From Microbacterium sp. (GTDB taxonomy: Bacteria > Actinomycetota > Actinomycetes > Actinomycetales > Microbacteriaceae), in contig JAPSIX010000005.1 in NCBI GenBank assembly GCA_031178475.1, forward strand, positions 1 to 35,440: a stretch of 35,440 nucleotides of DNA. The letters run 5' to 3'. The stretch's first letter is position 1; each line of letters starts with the position of its first letter. Under the pieces are notes generated by a model. It was given only the letters and a program-made list of their open reading frames with translations, did not search any database and was not told the DNA's origin. The position numbers and the translations under genes are program-made. This document shows, one piece after another, positions 8,181 to 15,694 of this stretch.

Positions 8181-8186
8181 AGTCTA
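8181..8186 (-). promoter_or_regulatory. -10 box (TAGACT) of tRNA-His
   Basis: On the minus strand TAGACT directly follows the TAA stop of orn and lies about 30 nt upstream of the tRNA 5' end. It would allow tRNA-His transcription independent of orn. Confidence 0.4.
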
Positions 8187-8813
8187 TTACATGTTGGGGA
8201 GGAACTCCGACACGGTGCGGGTGGCGATGTCGCGAGCCTCGTCGGAGGAGGGGCCAGGCTGCGAGATGAAGAGCGCTTCGCGGTAATAGCGCAGTTCGCG
8301 GATGGACTCGAGGATGTCGGCCAGCGCACGGTGGCCGCCGTCCTTCGCCGGTGCCTGGAAGAAGACGCGTGGGAACCAGCGACGGGCGAGTTCCTTGATG
8401 CTGGAAACGTCCACGTTGCGGTAGTGCAGGTACTGATCGATGTGGGGCATGTACCTGGCGAGGAACATCCGGTCGGTGCCGATCGTGTTGCCGGCCAGCG
8501 GAGCTCGGCGCTCGAGCGGCACGAACCGCTTGATGTACGCGAGCGTCTGCGCCTCGGCATCCGCCAGGGATACACCGTGGGGGATCTCCTCGAGCAGGCC
8601 GGAGGACCGATGCATCTCCGTCACGAACTCACCCATGTTCGCCAGCGCCGCTTCGCTCGGCTTGATCACCACCTGGAAGCCCGGGTCCAGCGGGTTCAGT
8701 TCGAAATCCGTGACCACGACGGCGATCTCGACCAGCTCGTCCACCGAGAGATCGAGGCCGGTCATCTCGCAGTCGATCCAGACCAGTCGATCGTTCTCGG
8801 ACGCAGAAACCAT
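8187..8813 (-). CDS. orn: Oligoribonuclease
   Basis: Orn is a 3'-5' exonuclease that degrades 2-5 nt RNA fragments, chiefly dinucleotides such as pGpG, as the last step of RNA decay. The 208-aa length fits the family. DEDDh residues are visible: Asp14 and Glu16 in VWIDCEMTGLD, a middle acidic residue in the GNTIGTDRMFL strand, and His/Asp in HRALADI near the C-terminus. I start at ATG 8813 (MVSASENDRLVWIDCEMTG) rather than the 8876 extension. A TAGGAT -10 box sits 7 nt upstream of it, so the mRNA looks leaderless. The gene is flanked by two tRNAs on the same strand. Confidence 0.95.
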   Translation of the reverse strand: MVSASENDRLVWIDCEMTGLDLSVDELVEIAVVVTDFELNPLDPGFQVVIKPSEAALANMGEFVTEMHRSSGLLEEIPHGVSLADAEAQTLAYIKRFVPLERRAPLAGNTIGTDRMFLARYMPHIDQYLHYRNVDVSSIKELARRWFPRVFFQAPAKDGGHRALADILESIRELRYYREALFISQPGPSSDEARDIATRTVSEFLPNM

Positions 8814-8820
8814 GTGGGCA

Positions 8821-8826
8821 ATCCTA
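8821..8826 (-). promoter_or_regulatory. -10 box (TAGGAT) of orn
   Basis: Minus-strand TAGGAT ends 7 nt before the orn ATG. No Shine-Dalgarno is present. It lies between orn and tRNA-Arg. Confidence 0.5.
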
Positions 8827-8877
8827 TCGGCGCGTCCGACAGCACCACCTGCCGTCTGCGGACGGCGTCTGCGCATC

Positions 8878-8952
8878 TGGTCCCCCAGGCACGATTCGAA
8901 CGTGCGACCGGCGACTTAGAAGGTCGATGCTCTTCCGCTGAGCTACTGGGGG
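8878..8952 (-). tRNA. tRNA-Arg (anticodon TCT)
   Basis: The minus strand gives acceptor CCCCCAG/CTGGGGG, D arm GCTC/GAGC, an anticodon arm TCGAC-CTTCTAA-GTCGC with anticodon TCT (reads AGA/AGG, rare in this genome) and T arm GCACG-TTCGAAT-CGTGC. The outer anticodon-stem pair (T27-C43) is a mismatch. CCA is encoded at 8878-8880. Confidence 0.93.
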
Positions 8953-8989
8953 TCGATGACTAGCGTACTCAGAGTCGGACGCTGGGGTG

Positions 8990-9253
8990 TCAATGCCGCA
9001 GCGCGGCGACAGCGTCGTCGGCATCCCAGAACTCGCCGACCAGCAGGAAGCGGCCCGAGGTGAGCTGCAGTCGCTCGGCGCGGTAGCGGATGCCGAGCGG
9101 GTCGGCTACGACCCGAAGGTGTCCGCGAATCGTGCCATGGTCGTCGACCACCCTCCACAGGTGATCGGCGGCGCGCTCCAGGTGCTCGTGCTGGGTGCGC
9201 AGAGCAGGGGTGTCCCACAGAACCGGGGGCAGAGTGCCGGTGAGTGCGGTCAT
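8990..9253 (-). CDS. Small conserved hypothetical protein
   Basis: This 87-aa protein starts at ATG 9253 (MTALTGTLPPVLWDTPALR) behind a strong Shine-Dalgarno (GAAGGAGA, spacing about 6). The track's longer version to 9373 has no such signal. The composition is soluble and mixed alpha/beta, with a conserved-looking end (LLVGEFWDADDAVAALRH). No signal peptide or membrane segment is present. It lies upstream of tRNA-Arg on the same strand and diverges from the LysE-type exporter. I do not recognise the family. Codon use looks like the neighbours, so it is probably a real gene. Confidence 0.65.
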   Translation of the reverse strand: MTALTGTLPPVLWDTPALRTQHEHLERAADHLWRVVDDHGTIRGHLRVVADPLGIRYRAERLQLTSGRFLLVGEFWDADDAVAALRH

Positions 9254-9324
9254 GTCGTCTCCTTCCTGCTTCGAAGATAGGGACGACGTCCGACATTCGG
9301 TGCGAACAGGATCGTGGCCGTCTC

Positions 9325-9330
9325 TACACT
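9325..9330 (+). promoter_or_regulatory. -10 box (TACACT) of the LysE-type exporter
   Basis: TACACT ends 6 nt before GTG 9337, which decides the start codon over the upstream GTG at 9331. No Shine-Dalgarno is visible. Confidence 0.5.
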
Positions 9331-9336
9331 GTGCTG

Positions 9337-9960
9337 GTGACCTGGACCGTCTGGCTGTCGCTGCTGGCCGCATGCGTGGTGATCAGCCTCACCCCCGGCG
9401 CAGGCGCGATCAACACGATGAGCAACGCCCTCGCACAGGGGTGGCGTCGATCCGTGTGGGGTGTGCTGGGGCAGCAGGTGGCGCTCCTCGTGCACATCGG
9501 GGTCGTCGCCGCGGGCGTCGGGCTGATCGTGTCGCGGTCGCCGGCCCTGTTCGACACGATCCGCTATCTGGGCGCCGCGTACCTCGTGTATCTCGGCATC
9601 CGGCTCATGCTGGCCCGCCCCCAGCCGATCGCATCCGACGCGAAACCGGTGCCGGCCGAGCGGCGGTGGGGAATGTTCCGTCGCGGATTCTGGGTGAACC
9701 TGCTCAATCCCAAGGCGATCGTGTTCTTCCTCGCGTTCGTGCCTCAGTTCGTCCGGCTCGACCGGGAACCGCTGCCCCAGTACCTCATCTTCGCCGCGAC
9801 CGTCGTGGCGGTGGACGTCTTCGTGATGTGGTTCTTCTTCGCCGCTGCGGCGAAGTCGTTGCGGCGATTCACTCGGAGTACGCGGGGTCAGCGCATTCTG
9901 AACGTCGCGTTCGGGTGCCTGTTCATCGCGGTCGCCGTGCTGCTGCTCTTCGTGCACTGA
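9337..9960 (+). CDS. LysE/RhtB-family amino acid exporter
   Basis: This 207-aa inner-membrane protein has about six hydrophobic segments, the first being VWLSLLAACVVISLTPGAG. The signature (T)PGAGAINTMSNAL after helix 1 and the GFWVNLLNPKAIVFFLAFVPQFV segment in the second half identify the LysE/RhtB superfamily, which exports amino acids or derivatives such as lysine, homoserine or leucine. The substrate cannot be read from sequence. The start is set at GTG 9337 (VTWTVWLSLL) because a -10 box sits 6 nt upstream. It diverges from the 87-aa gene, and msrA follows with its own promoter. Confidence 0.88.
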   Translation: MTWTVWLSLLAACVVISLTPGAGAINTMSNALAQGWRRSVWGVLGQQVALLVHIGVVAAGVGLIVSRSPALFDTIRYLGAAYLVYLGIRLMLARPQPIASDAKPVPAERRWGMFRRGFWVNLLNPKAIVFFLAFVPQFVRLDREPLPQYLIFAATVVAVDVFVMWFFFAAAAKSLRRFTRSTRGQRILNVAFGCLFIAVAVLLLFVH

Positions 9961-9998
9961 GCGTGCCCCGATCCCGTCCCACGGGCTCGATGAGGGCG

Positions 9999-10004
9999 TA
10001 GCGT
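9999..10004 (+). promoter_or_regulatory. -10 box (TAGCGT) of msrA
   Basis: TAGCGT ends 7 nt before ATG 10012. This favours 10012 over the in-frame GTG at 10003, which overlaps the box. Confidence 0.5.
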
Positions 10005-10011
10005 GGATGCC

Positions 10012-10533
10012 ATGGAAACCTTCGTGCTCGCCGGCGGCTGCTTCTGGTGCTTGGATGCGGCTTACCGTCCGCTCCGCGGCGTCTCATCCGTCACATCCGG
10101 TTACACCGGCGGCTCCACGCCGCGCCCCAGCTATGAGCAGGTGTGCACCGGCACGACCGGGCATGCCGAGGCGGTGGCGGTCACGTTCGACCCCGATGTC
10201 ATTCCGTCGGAGGTGATCCTGGACGCGTTCTTCACGATGCACGACCCTCGCCAGCTCAATCGGCAGGGCAACGATGTGGGCACGCAGTACCGCAGCGCCA
10301 TGTTCCCCGCCGACGCGCGGCAGAGAGAGCTGTTCGAGCGGGCGATGCAGCGCGCCGCGACATTCTGGGACGGGCAGCCGGTGACGACCATCGAGCCGCT
10401 CGGTGACTTCTACGAGGCGGAGGAGTACCACCAGGACTTCTTCGCGAAGAACCCGACGCAGGGGTACTGTTTGGCCGTCGCCGTGCCGAAGGTGAACAAA
10501 GTCAGGGCGAAGTTCGCCGACTACCTCGCCTGA
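10012..10533 (+). CDS. msrA: Peptide-methionine (S)-S-oxide reductase
   Basis: MsrA reduces the S-epimer of methionine sulfoxide in proteins and free methionine, repairing oxidative damage in the cytoplasm. The protein begins METFVLAGGCFWC; Cys10 is the nucleophile of the GCFW(C) motif. The family sequence continues with SGYTGG, YEQVCTGTTGHAEAV, FDP, FFTMHDPRQLNRQGNDVGTQYRS and AEEYHQDFF. The 173-aa length is normal. The start at 10012 is supported by a TAGCGT -10 box 7 nt upstream. Reducing equivalents would come from thioredoxin via the second Cys (Cys13) or the Cys in the C-terminal GYCLAV segment. No linked msrB is in the window. Confidence 0.95.
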   Translation: METFVLAGGCFWCLDAAYRPLRGVSSVTSGYTGGSTPRPSYEQVCTGTTGHAEAVAVTFDPDVIPSEVILDAFFTMHDPRQLNRQGNDVGTQYRSAMFPADARQRELFERAMQRAATFWDGQPVTTIEPLGDFYEAEEYHQDFFAKNPTQGYCLAVAVPKVNKVRAKFADYLA

Positions 10534-10684
10534 GCTCGCCATCGTCTCCGACGCCATTCGCTCTGCACATCCGGCACTTCGATCGGTTTGTCCACCTCGC
10601 GTGTGATCCGGGTGACGGGCCGGGGGAGGGCGTGGGCACTCTGTAGTCATCCGGGCGCAGACCCGGGGCACAGAGAGTAAGAAC

Positions 10685-11239
10685 ATGAGCGACACTGTCA
10701 CCATCCACGGCAACCTCGGCAACGAGCCCGTGAAGAACACCACCACGGCGGGGGCCTCCGTCGTCAACTTCCGCGTCGCGTCGACCTCCGGGTACTGGGA
10801 CAGGCGCACCGGCAGCTGGGTCGATACCGGTACGAACTGGTACGACGTCGCGGCATACCGGCAGCTGGCCGACCATGCGAAGGCCTCGCTGCACAGCGGG
10901 GACCCGGTGATCATCACCGGCACCCTCCGGCTGAAGGAATGGGAGAGCAACGGCCGGCGAGGACTCAGTGCCGAGATCACCGCCGAGTCGATCGGGCACG
11001 ATCTGCGCCGGGGCACGAGCGCGTTCGCGCGCATTCCGCGGCCTGCGACGCAGACGGCGCAGGCCACGTCCTTCCCACAGGAGACACCGCCGCCGGCGGA
11101 GCGCGACGAGCACGGAACTCTCGTCGGCCCCGCGAACTGGAACGCCGCGGGCCTCGAGCCGCGTGACCCCGACGCTCAGGGTGGCGACGCGGAAGCGTAT
11201 GCCGAGGAGGAGGACGAGGTCGCCTTCGCGGCCGGCTGA
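10685..11239 (+). CDS. ssb: Single-stranded DNA-binding protein (paralogue)
   Basis: This 184-aa SSB has an OB fold in residues 1 to about 110: VTIHGNLGNEPVKNTT, VVNFRVASTSGYWDRRTGSW, WYDVAAYRQLADHAKASLHSGDPVIITGTLRLKEWE. An acidic, disordered tail follows. The tail ends EEEDEVAFAAG rather than the canonical DDDIPF-type partner-binding tip. With no rpsF/rpsR neighbours, it is therefore probably the second, auxiliary SSB seen in many actinobacteria rather than the replication SSB. The ATG follows GAGAGTAAGAAC, a weak Shine-Dalgarno. The 150-nt leader before it holds a possible small CCGGG/CCCGG hairpin. No natural-competence genes are nearby. Confidence 0.88.
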   Translation: MSDTVTIHGNLGNEPVKNTTTAGASVVNFRVASTSGYWDRRTGSWVDTGTNWYDVAAYRQLADHAKASLHSGDPVIITGTLRLKEWESNGRRGLSAEITAESIGHDLRRGTSAFARIPRPATQTAQATSFPQETPPPAERDEHGTLVGPANWNAAGLEPRDPDAQGGDAEAYAEEEDEVAFAAG

Positions 11240-11251
11240 TCCGGCAGGCAG

Positions 11252-11269
11252 GGCGCCGAGTACGGCGCC
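11252..11269 (+). terminator. Hairpin after ssb
   Basis: GGCGCCG-AGTA-CGGCGCC is a perfect 7-bp stem with a 4-nt loop starting 12 nt after the ssb stop. No U-tract follows, so it may act as an actinobacterial I-shaped terminator. Confidence 0.5.
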
Positions 11270-11290
11270 GCCCGGGAGCGGTGGGGCGCA

Positions 11291-11296
11291 TAGACT
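11291..11296 (+). promoter_or_regulatory. -10 box (TAGACT) of the lipoprotein gene
   Basis: TAGACT ends 7 nt before GTG 11304, fixing this as the likely start of a leaderless mRNA. Confidence 0.5.
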
Positions 11297-11303
11297 ACGG
11301 ACC

Positions 11304-11822
11304 GTGCTCCGTGGACCGTCCGACGCCGCCGCGCGCCCGCGCCGCTCCCGGCTCGTGTCCGCCGCATTCGCCTCCGCCCTGCTTGCGGGGGTGCTCTGCC
11401 TCGCCGCATGCACCGGTCAGCCGGAGGCACCGCCGACGGTGCCGGCCACTGCGCCGACGCCCTCGGCCGCGCCGACGGATGCGGCACCGGTGCTTGTCCC
11501 GGAGGGGAGCTCCACCGACAACCTCCCGCTTTTCACCGCGGTCACCGAACAGGTCTGGGCATCGGAGAACCGCGCGTCCGGGGGTGCGTACATCGACGCG
11601 CTCGTCGCGGCCGGATTCGATCGGGAGCGGATGCAGGTGACGGCAGACCGGTCGACCGTGGGAAACCCGGCCGAGAGCATCCAGTTCTCGGTCGCCTGGA
11701 ACGACGGCTCCTGCCTGATCGGGCAGGTGGGACCGTCCACCGGCGACCCGGTGACCGCTGTGATGCCCCAGCTCTCCGAGGGGCGCTGTCTGATCGGGAA
11801 GACCCGGCCCATCGACTGGTGA
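11304..11822 (+). CDS. Secreted lipoprotein, DUF6993-like
   Basis: This 172-aa protein has an N-terminal arginine-rich stretch, a hydrophobic core (LVSAAFASALLAGVLCLAAC) and a lipobox LAAC with Cys36. It should be lipidated and anchored to the outer face of the membrane. A Pro/Ala/Thr-rich linker (about 40-70) leads to a globular domain with two cysteines (GSCLIG and GRCLIG) likely to form a disulfide. The motif STVGNPAESIQFSV resembles a Microbacteriaceae domain I recall as DUF6993. That name is from memory, and the function is unknown. The track's frame begins at 10968, but that part overlaps ssb. GTG 11304 is chosen from the -10 box. Confidence 0.75.
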   Translation: MLRGPSDAAARPRRSRLVSAAFASALLAGVLCLAACTGQPEAPPTVPATAPTPSAAPTDAAPVLVPEGSSTDNLPLFTAVTEQVWASENRASGGAYIDALVAAGFDRERMQVTADRSTVGNPAESIQFSVAWNDGSCLIGQVGPSTGDPVTAVMPQLSEGRCLIGKTRPIDW

Positions 11823-11861
11823 GCGGCTCACACCTGAATCGGAGGGTCAGGACGAGACGGG

Positions 11862-11867
11862 TAGGCT
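11862..11867 (+). promoter_or_regulatory. -10 box (TAGGCT) of ettA
   Basis: TAGGCT lies about 52 nt before the ettA GTG, leaving a leader of roughly 45 nt with a TAAGGAG Shine-Dalgarno. This contrasts with the leaderless genes around it. Confidence 0.4.
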
Positions 11868-11919
11868 GGAGAGTCGGGGAGCCTGACCGCTGCCTGCTGA
11901 CAGTAAGGAGTGCTGCTTC

Positions 11920-13599
11920 GTGGCAGAGTACATCTATTCCATGGTGCGAGCCCGCAAGGCTGTGGGCGACAAGCTCATCCTCGACGACGTCACCATGGCG
12001 TTCCTTCCCGGTGCGAAGATCGGCATGGTGGGCCCGAACGGTGCCGGAAAGTCGACCATCCTCAAGATCATGGCCGGCTTGGACCAGCCGTCCAACGGGG
12101 AGGCGAAGCTCACCCCCGGCTACAGCGTCGGCATCCTCATGCAGGAGCCCGAGCTGGACGAGTCCAAGACGGTGCTGGAGAACATCCAGGACGGCGTGGC
12201 GATCAAGCCCAAGCTCGACCGGTTCAACGAGATCTCCGCGCTGATGGCCGACCCGGATGCCGACTTCGACACACTGCTCGCCGAGATGGGCGTGCTGCAG
12301 GAGGAGATCGACGCCGCCGACGGCTGGGACCTCGACTCGCAGCTCGAGCAGGCGATGGACGCGCTGCGCACCCCGCCCGGGGATGCCGAGATCGGTCCGC
12401 TCTCCGGTGGTGAGCGCCGCCGCGTGGCCCTGGCGAAGCTGCTGCTGCAGAAGCCCGACCTGCTGCTGCTCGACGAGCCCACGAACCACCTGGACGCCGA
12501 GAGCGTGCTCTGGCTCGAGCAGCACCTGCAGTCGTACAAGGGTGCTGTCATCGCGATCACCCACGACCGGTACTTCCTCGACAACGTCGCCGAATGGATC
12601 GCCGAAGTCGACCGTGGCCGCCTGATCGGCTACGAGGGCAACTACTCCACCTATCTGGAGAAGAAGGCAGAGCGACTCGACATCCAGGGCAAGAAGGACG
12701 CGAAGCTCGCCAAGCGGCTGAAGGACGAGCTCGAGTGGGTGCGCTCCAGCGCCAAGGGGCGCCAGACCAAGTCGAAGGCCCGTCTGGCTCGTTACGAGGA
12801 GATGGCGACGGAGGCGGAGCGCACGCGCAAGCTCGACTTCGAGGAGATCCAGATCCCGGCTGGCCCGCGTCTGGGCAGTGTCGTCATCGAGGCGAAGAAC
12901 CTGAAGAAGGGCTTCGGCGACCGCATGCTCATCGACGGGCTCGGCTTCAGCCTCCCGCCGAACGGCATCGTCGGCGTCATCGGCCCGAACGGCGTCGGCA
13001 AGACGACGCTGTTCAAGACGATCGTCGGTCTCGAGCCGCTCGACGGGGGAGACCTGAAGATCGGCGAGACGGTCAAGATCAGCTATGTCGACCAGTCGCG
13101 CGCGAACATCGACCCCGATAAGAGCCTGTGGGAGGTCGTGTCCGACGGGCTCGACATCATCACCGTCGGCAAGACCGAGATCCCCTCGCGCGCCTACGTG
13201 TCGAAGTTCGGGTTCAAGGGCCCCGACCAGCAGAAGAAGGCCGGCATCCTCTCCGGCGGTGAGCGCAACCGTCTGAACCTGGCGCTCACGCTCAAGGAGG
13301 GCGGCAACCTGCTGCTGCTCGACGAGCCGACCAACGACCTGGACGTCGAGACCCTCAGCTCGCTCGAGAACGCGCTGCTCGAGTTCCCCGGTTGCGCCGT
13401 CGTGATCACCCACGACCGGTGGTTCCTCGACCGCATCGCCACGCACATCCTCGCCTACGAGGGCACCGACGAGAACCCGGCCCAGTGGCACTGGTTCGAG
13501 GGCAACTTCGATGCGTACGAGCGGAACAAGATCGAGCGTATGGGACCGGACGCCGCGCGTCCTCACCGCACCACGCACCGCAAGCTCACCCGTGACTAA
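11920..13599 (+). CDS. ettA: Energy-dependent translational throttle protein EttA (ABC-F)
   Basis: EttA is a soluble ABC-F ATPase that binds the ribosomal E site and gates the first steps of elongation according to the ATP/ADP ratio. The 559-aa protein has two ABC cassettes. Walker A motifs are GPNGAGKST (about 38-46) and GPNGVGKTT. Signatures are LSGGERRRVA and LSGGERNRLN, and Walker B is LLLLDEPTNHLD, then LLLLDEPTNDLD. The linker (RLKDELEWVRSSAKGRQTKSKARL) is the P-site tRNA interaction motif, and an arm insertion is present in the first cassette. The GTG start has a TAAGGAG site. The last 8 nt overlap the next gene. Confidence 0.95.
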   Translation: MAEYIYSMVRARKAVGDKLILDDVTMAFLPGAKIGMVGPNGAGKSTILKIMAGLDQPSNGEAKLTPGYSVGILMQEPELDESKTVLENIQDGVAIKPKLDRFNEISALMADPDADFDTLLAEMGVLQEEIDAADGWDLDSQLEQAMDALRTPPGDAEIGPLSGGERRRVALAKLLLQKPDLLLLDEPTNHLDAESVLWLEQHLQSYKGAVIAITHDRYFLDNVAEWIAEVDRGRLIGYEGNYSTYLEKKAERLDIQGKKDAKLAKRLKDELEWVRSSAKGRQTKSKARLARYEEMATEAERTRKLDFEEIQIPAGPRLGSVVIEAKNLKKGFGDRMLIDGLGFSLPPNGIVGVIGPNGVGKTTLFKTIVGLEPLDGGDLKIGETVKISYVDQSRANIDPDKSLWEVVSDGLDIITVGKTEIPSRAYVSKFGFKGPDQQKKAGILSGGERNRLNLALTLKEGGNLLLLDEPTNDLDVETLSSLENALLEFPGCAVVITHDRWFLDRIATHILAYEGTDENPAQWHWFEGNFDAYERNKIERMGPDAARPHRTTHRKLTRD

Positions 13600-14077
13600 C
13601 GCGGAGACGCAGCGTCTGCACGTTCCGATCCACCTTCGGTGGGGCGACCTCGACGCGTTCAATCACGTCAACAACACCTCGATGCTCAAGCTCCTTGAGG
13701 AGGCCCGCGTGCGGGCCTTCTGGAAGCCGGCTCCGGGGGAGGACGCCCCGCCGACGGCGCTGTTGGATTCCGGCGTCGAGCAGGGCGTGCTGACGCTGAT
13801 CGCCCGCCAGGAGATCGAGTACCTCGCGCCCGTGCCGTACCAGCGGCGACCGCTGGAGGTGCAGATGTGGTTCGGCAAGCTCGGCGGCTCCAGCCTCGAG
13901 GTCTGCTACGAGGTGTACAACCACCCCGAGAGCGACGGACGGATGCTGTATGCGCGGTCCACGGCCGTGATCGTCCTCGTCGATGCGGCCACCGGGCGAC
14001 CCACCCGGATCTCGCCGGAGATGCGTGACGCGTGGTCGCCGTACCTGGGGGATCCGATCGAGTACAACCGGCGCTGA
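13592..14077 (+). CDS. Acyl-CoA thioesterase, 4-hydroxybenzoyl-CoA type (hotdog)
   Basis: This 161-aa single hotdog-fold protein starts at GTG 13592, inside the ettA 3' end (8-nt overlap). The track's start at 13511 is shadow. The motif HLRWGDLDAFNHVNNTSMLKLLEEARV carries the catalytic Asp of the YbgC/FcbC group and the conserved HVNN. A core strand (EIEYLAPVPY) follows, as in YbgC/FcbC thioesterases. It hydrolyses acyl-CoA, with unknown chain specificity. Overlap with ettA implies co-translation, an arrangement I know from related genomes but cannot verify here. Confidence 0.88.
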   Translation: MTNAETQRLHVPIHLRWGDLDAFNHVNNTSMLKLLEEARVRAFWKPAPGEDAPPTALLDSGVEQGVLTLIARQEIEYLAPVPYQRRPLEVQMWFGKLGGSSLEVCYEVYNHPESDGRMLYARSTAVIVLVDAATGRPTRISPEMRDAWSPYLGDPIEYNRR

Positions 14078-14103
14078 GACGGCGCCGGCCGGAAAGCCGC
14101 GGA

Positions 14104-14991
14104 TCAGCCCGTCGCGGGCACCCGGATCATGATCTCCTGCGCGACGCTCGCGATCAGCGTGCCGTCCTGCGTGTAGATGCGTCCGCTCGCGAGTCCGCGC
14201 CCGCCGCGCGCACTCGGTGACTCCTGCACGTACAGCAACCACTCGTCGACCCGGGCGAACCGGTGCCACCACATTGCATGGTCGAGGCTGGCCACCTTCA
14301 GCCCAGGCGTCTGCCAGGTCACCCCGTGCCGGCGCAGGATCGACTCCTGGATCGTCATGTCGCTGAGGTACGCCAGCGCGGCCCGGTGCAAGCCGGGGGA
14401 GTCGGGCATCGGTGCGCGCATCCGCATCCACACCGCCTGCCGGTGCACCCGCTCACCCGCAACCTCGACGAAGAGCGGGCCTTCGACGTGACGGACGTCG
14501 GCGGGCCGGTCCGCGAGAAGTCGCCCCGTGACGGGGTGCACATCGTCGATGAGCAGATCGTCGGACGGAACGTCCTCCGGTGCCGGGATTCCGTCAGGGA
14601 AGGGCTCCTGGTGCTCCACACCGCCGTCCTCGTCCTGGAAGGACGCGATCATCGAAAAGATCGGCACCCCGCCCTGGTACGCCTGCGAACGGCGGGTCGA
14701 GAACGAGCGGCCGTCGTGGATGCGGTCCACCGCGAACGTGATGCCGGCCGCGGCGTCGCCCGGTCGCAGGAAGTATCCATGCATCGAATGAGCGGTGCGC
14801 TCCTCGGGGAGGGTGCGCTCAGCAGCGATGAGCGACTGCGCCAGCACCTGGCCGCCATAGACCCTTCCGGTCGGCATAGCGTGCGAGCGGCCGGTGAAGA
14901 TGTCCTCGGTGGTCCGTGCTTCGGACGCGGCGAGGTCGAGAACGGCGAGGAGATCGTCGACGGATCGGCGGTCAGTCTCCTGGGCGGTCAT
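14104..14991 (-). CDS. tesB: Acyl-CoA thioesterase II
   Basis: This double-hotdog thioesterase of 295 aa is typical for TesB, which cleaves medium/long-chain acyl-CoA to free fatty acid and CoA. N-terminal hotdog: VYGGQVLAQSLIAAERT and HSMHGYFLRPGD, then GRSFSTRRSQAYQ and IFSMIASFQ. C-terminal hotdog: AYLSDMTIQES, ASLDHAMWWHR (catalytic Asp region) and GGRGLASGRIYTQDGTLIASVAQEIMIR (Gln region). The catalytic Asp/Thr/Gln set therefore appears intact. The ATG at 14991 lies 6 nt behind a minus-strand TAAACT -10 box that overlaps the box of the divergent gene. It runs convergently with the YbgC-like thioesterase, 26 nt away. Confidence 0.95.
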   Translation of the reverse strand: MTAQETDRRSVDDLLAVLDLAASEARTTEDIFTGRSHAMPTGRVYGGQVLAQSLIAAERTLPEERTAHSMHGYFLRPGDAAAGITFAVDRIHDGRSFSTRRSQAYQGGVPIFSMIASFQDEDGGVEHQEPFPDGIPAPEDVPSDDLLIDDVHPVTGRLLADRPADVRHVEGPLFVEVAGERVHRQAVWMRMRAPMPDSPGLHRAALAYLSDMTIQESILRRHGVTWQTPGLKVASLDHAMWWHRFARVDEWLLYVQESPSARGGRGLASGRIYTQDGTLIASVAQEIMIRVPATG

Positions 14992-14996
14992 GAGGC

Positions 14997-15003
14997 TAGT
15001 TTA
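14997..15003. promoter_or_regulatory. Shared bidirectional -10 element (TAGTTTA)
   Basis: TAGTTT on the plus strand (14997-15002) ends 7 nt before GTG 15010. TAAACT on the minus strand (15003-14998) ends 6 nt before the tesB ATG at 14991. Five base pairs serve both -10 boxes, so the two polymerases cannot bind at once. Confidence 0.55.
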
Positions 15004-15009
15004 GAAGGA

Positions 15010-15669
15010 GTGACCAGACCTCTTGTTCTCGCCGACGCGCAGACCGCGCGCGATGTGCTGACCTTCGCCGGGCGGGCCGCGCAAGCGGGCTCGGAGGGCG
15101 TGCGTCTGCAGGCCTCGAACGGTGTGCTCGTGCTCACCGCGGCCGCGCTCGCGCCCGAGGGGCTGTTCGATCAGACCCCGACGGTGCTGGCGGTTCGCAT
15201 CGTGCGGGCCGACCCGGAGCTGCGCTGCGACATCGTCGTCGACTCCCTCACCGACGCTGAAGCGGAGAACGAACTGAGCCTTCCGGACGTCGGGCGCGCC
15301 CCGGCGTGGGCTGGCGTGTCGCCGCCGAGGGGAGGCTGGGAGTCGCACGCCGAACTGGCCGCGCAGACGATCGCCGAGCGGGCGCAATGGGGCATCTCGG
15401 CCGTCGCGCACGGGACACCTCCCGGAGCGGGGGAGGAAGCGGTGCGCACCCTCCGCGCACGCGTGTGGGGAGAGCCGGACGAGACCCTGCTCGGCCTCCC
15501 CAGAGGGGTCGCCTTCGCCGCCCACGCCTTCGGCTTCATCTCCGGGGCCGAGCAGGTGCGCATGACCGTGTCGGGACGGTGGACGCGGCTGGCCTTCCGC
15601 CGCGGCCATGTGCTCAGCCGCGGACCTGCCGTCACAGGCCTGACCGCGGTTCGCTCCACCGGCAGCTGA
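15010..15669 (+). CDS. Conserved hypothetical protein
   Basis: This 219-aa soluble protein starts at GTG 15010 (VTRPLVLADAQTARDVLTFAGRAA), 7 nt behind the shared -10 element. The upstream part of the track ORF is antisense to tesB. It contains alternating strands and helices and no membrane segment, signal peptide, Cys pair or recognisable catalytic motif. Recurrent features are an N-terminal domain (VRLQASNGVLVLTAAALAP) and a C-terminal (FISGAEQVRMTVSGRWTRLAFRRGHVLSR) strand-rich part. I do not recognise the family. Normal codon use and the promoter arrangement support a real gene. Its divergence from tesB does not by itself assign a role. Confidence 0.7.
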   Translation: MTRPLVLADAQTARDVLTFAGRAAQAGSEGVRLQASNGVLVLTAAALAPEGLFDQTPTVLAVRIVRADPELRCDIVVDSLTDAEAENELSLPDVGRAPAWAGVSPPRGGWESHAELAAQTIAERAQWGISAVAHGTPPGAGEEAVRTLRARVWGEPDETLLGLPRGVAFAAHAFGFISGAEQVRMTVSGRWTRLAFRRGHVLSRGPAVTGLTAVRSTGS

Positions 15670-15694
15670 TCGCGACCGTGCTCGCGCAGCGTCC

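Noticed and set aside
10534-10684. Small RNA or riboswitch in the ssb leader
   Set aside because: Only a weak CCGGG/CCCGG hairpin is present, with no recognisable aptamer or strong structure.
11542-13662. 706-aa minus-strand ORF
   Set aside because: It is antisense to ettA, whose ABC motifs are complete. Composition (Leu/Val/Arg/Gly-rich, repeated VEEL-like words) is that of a shadow frame.
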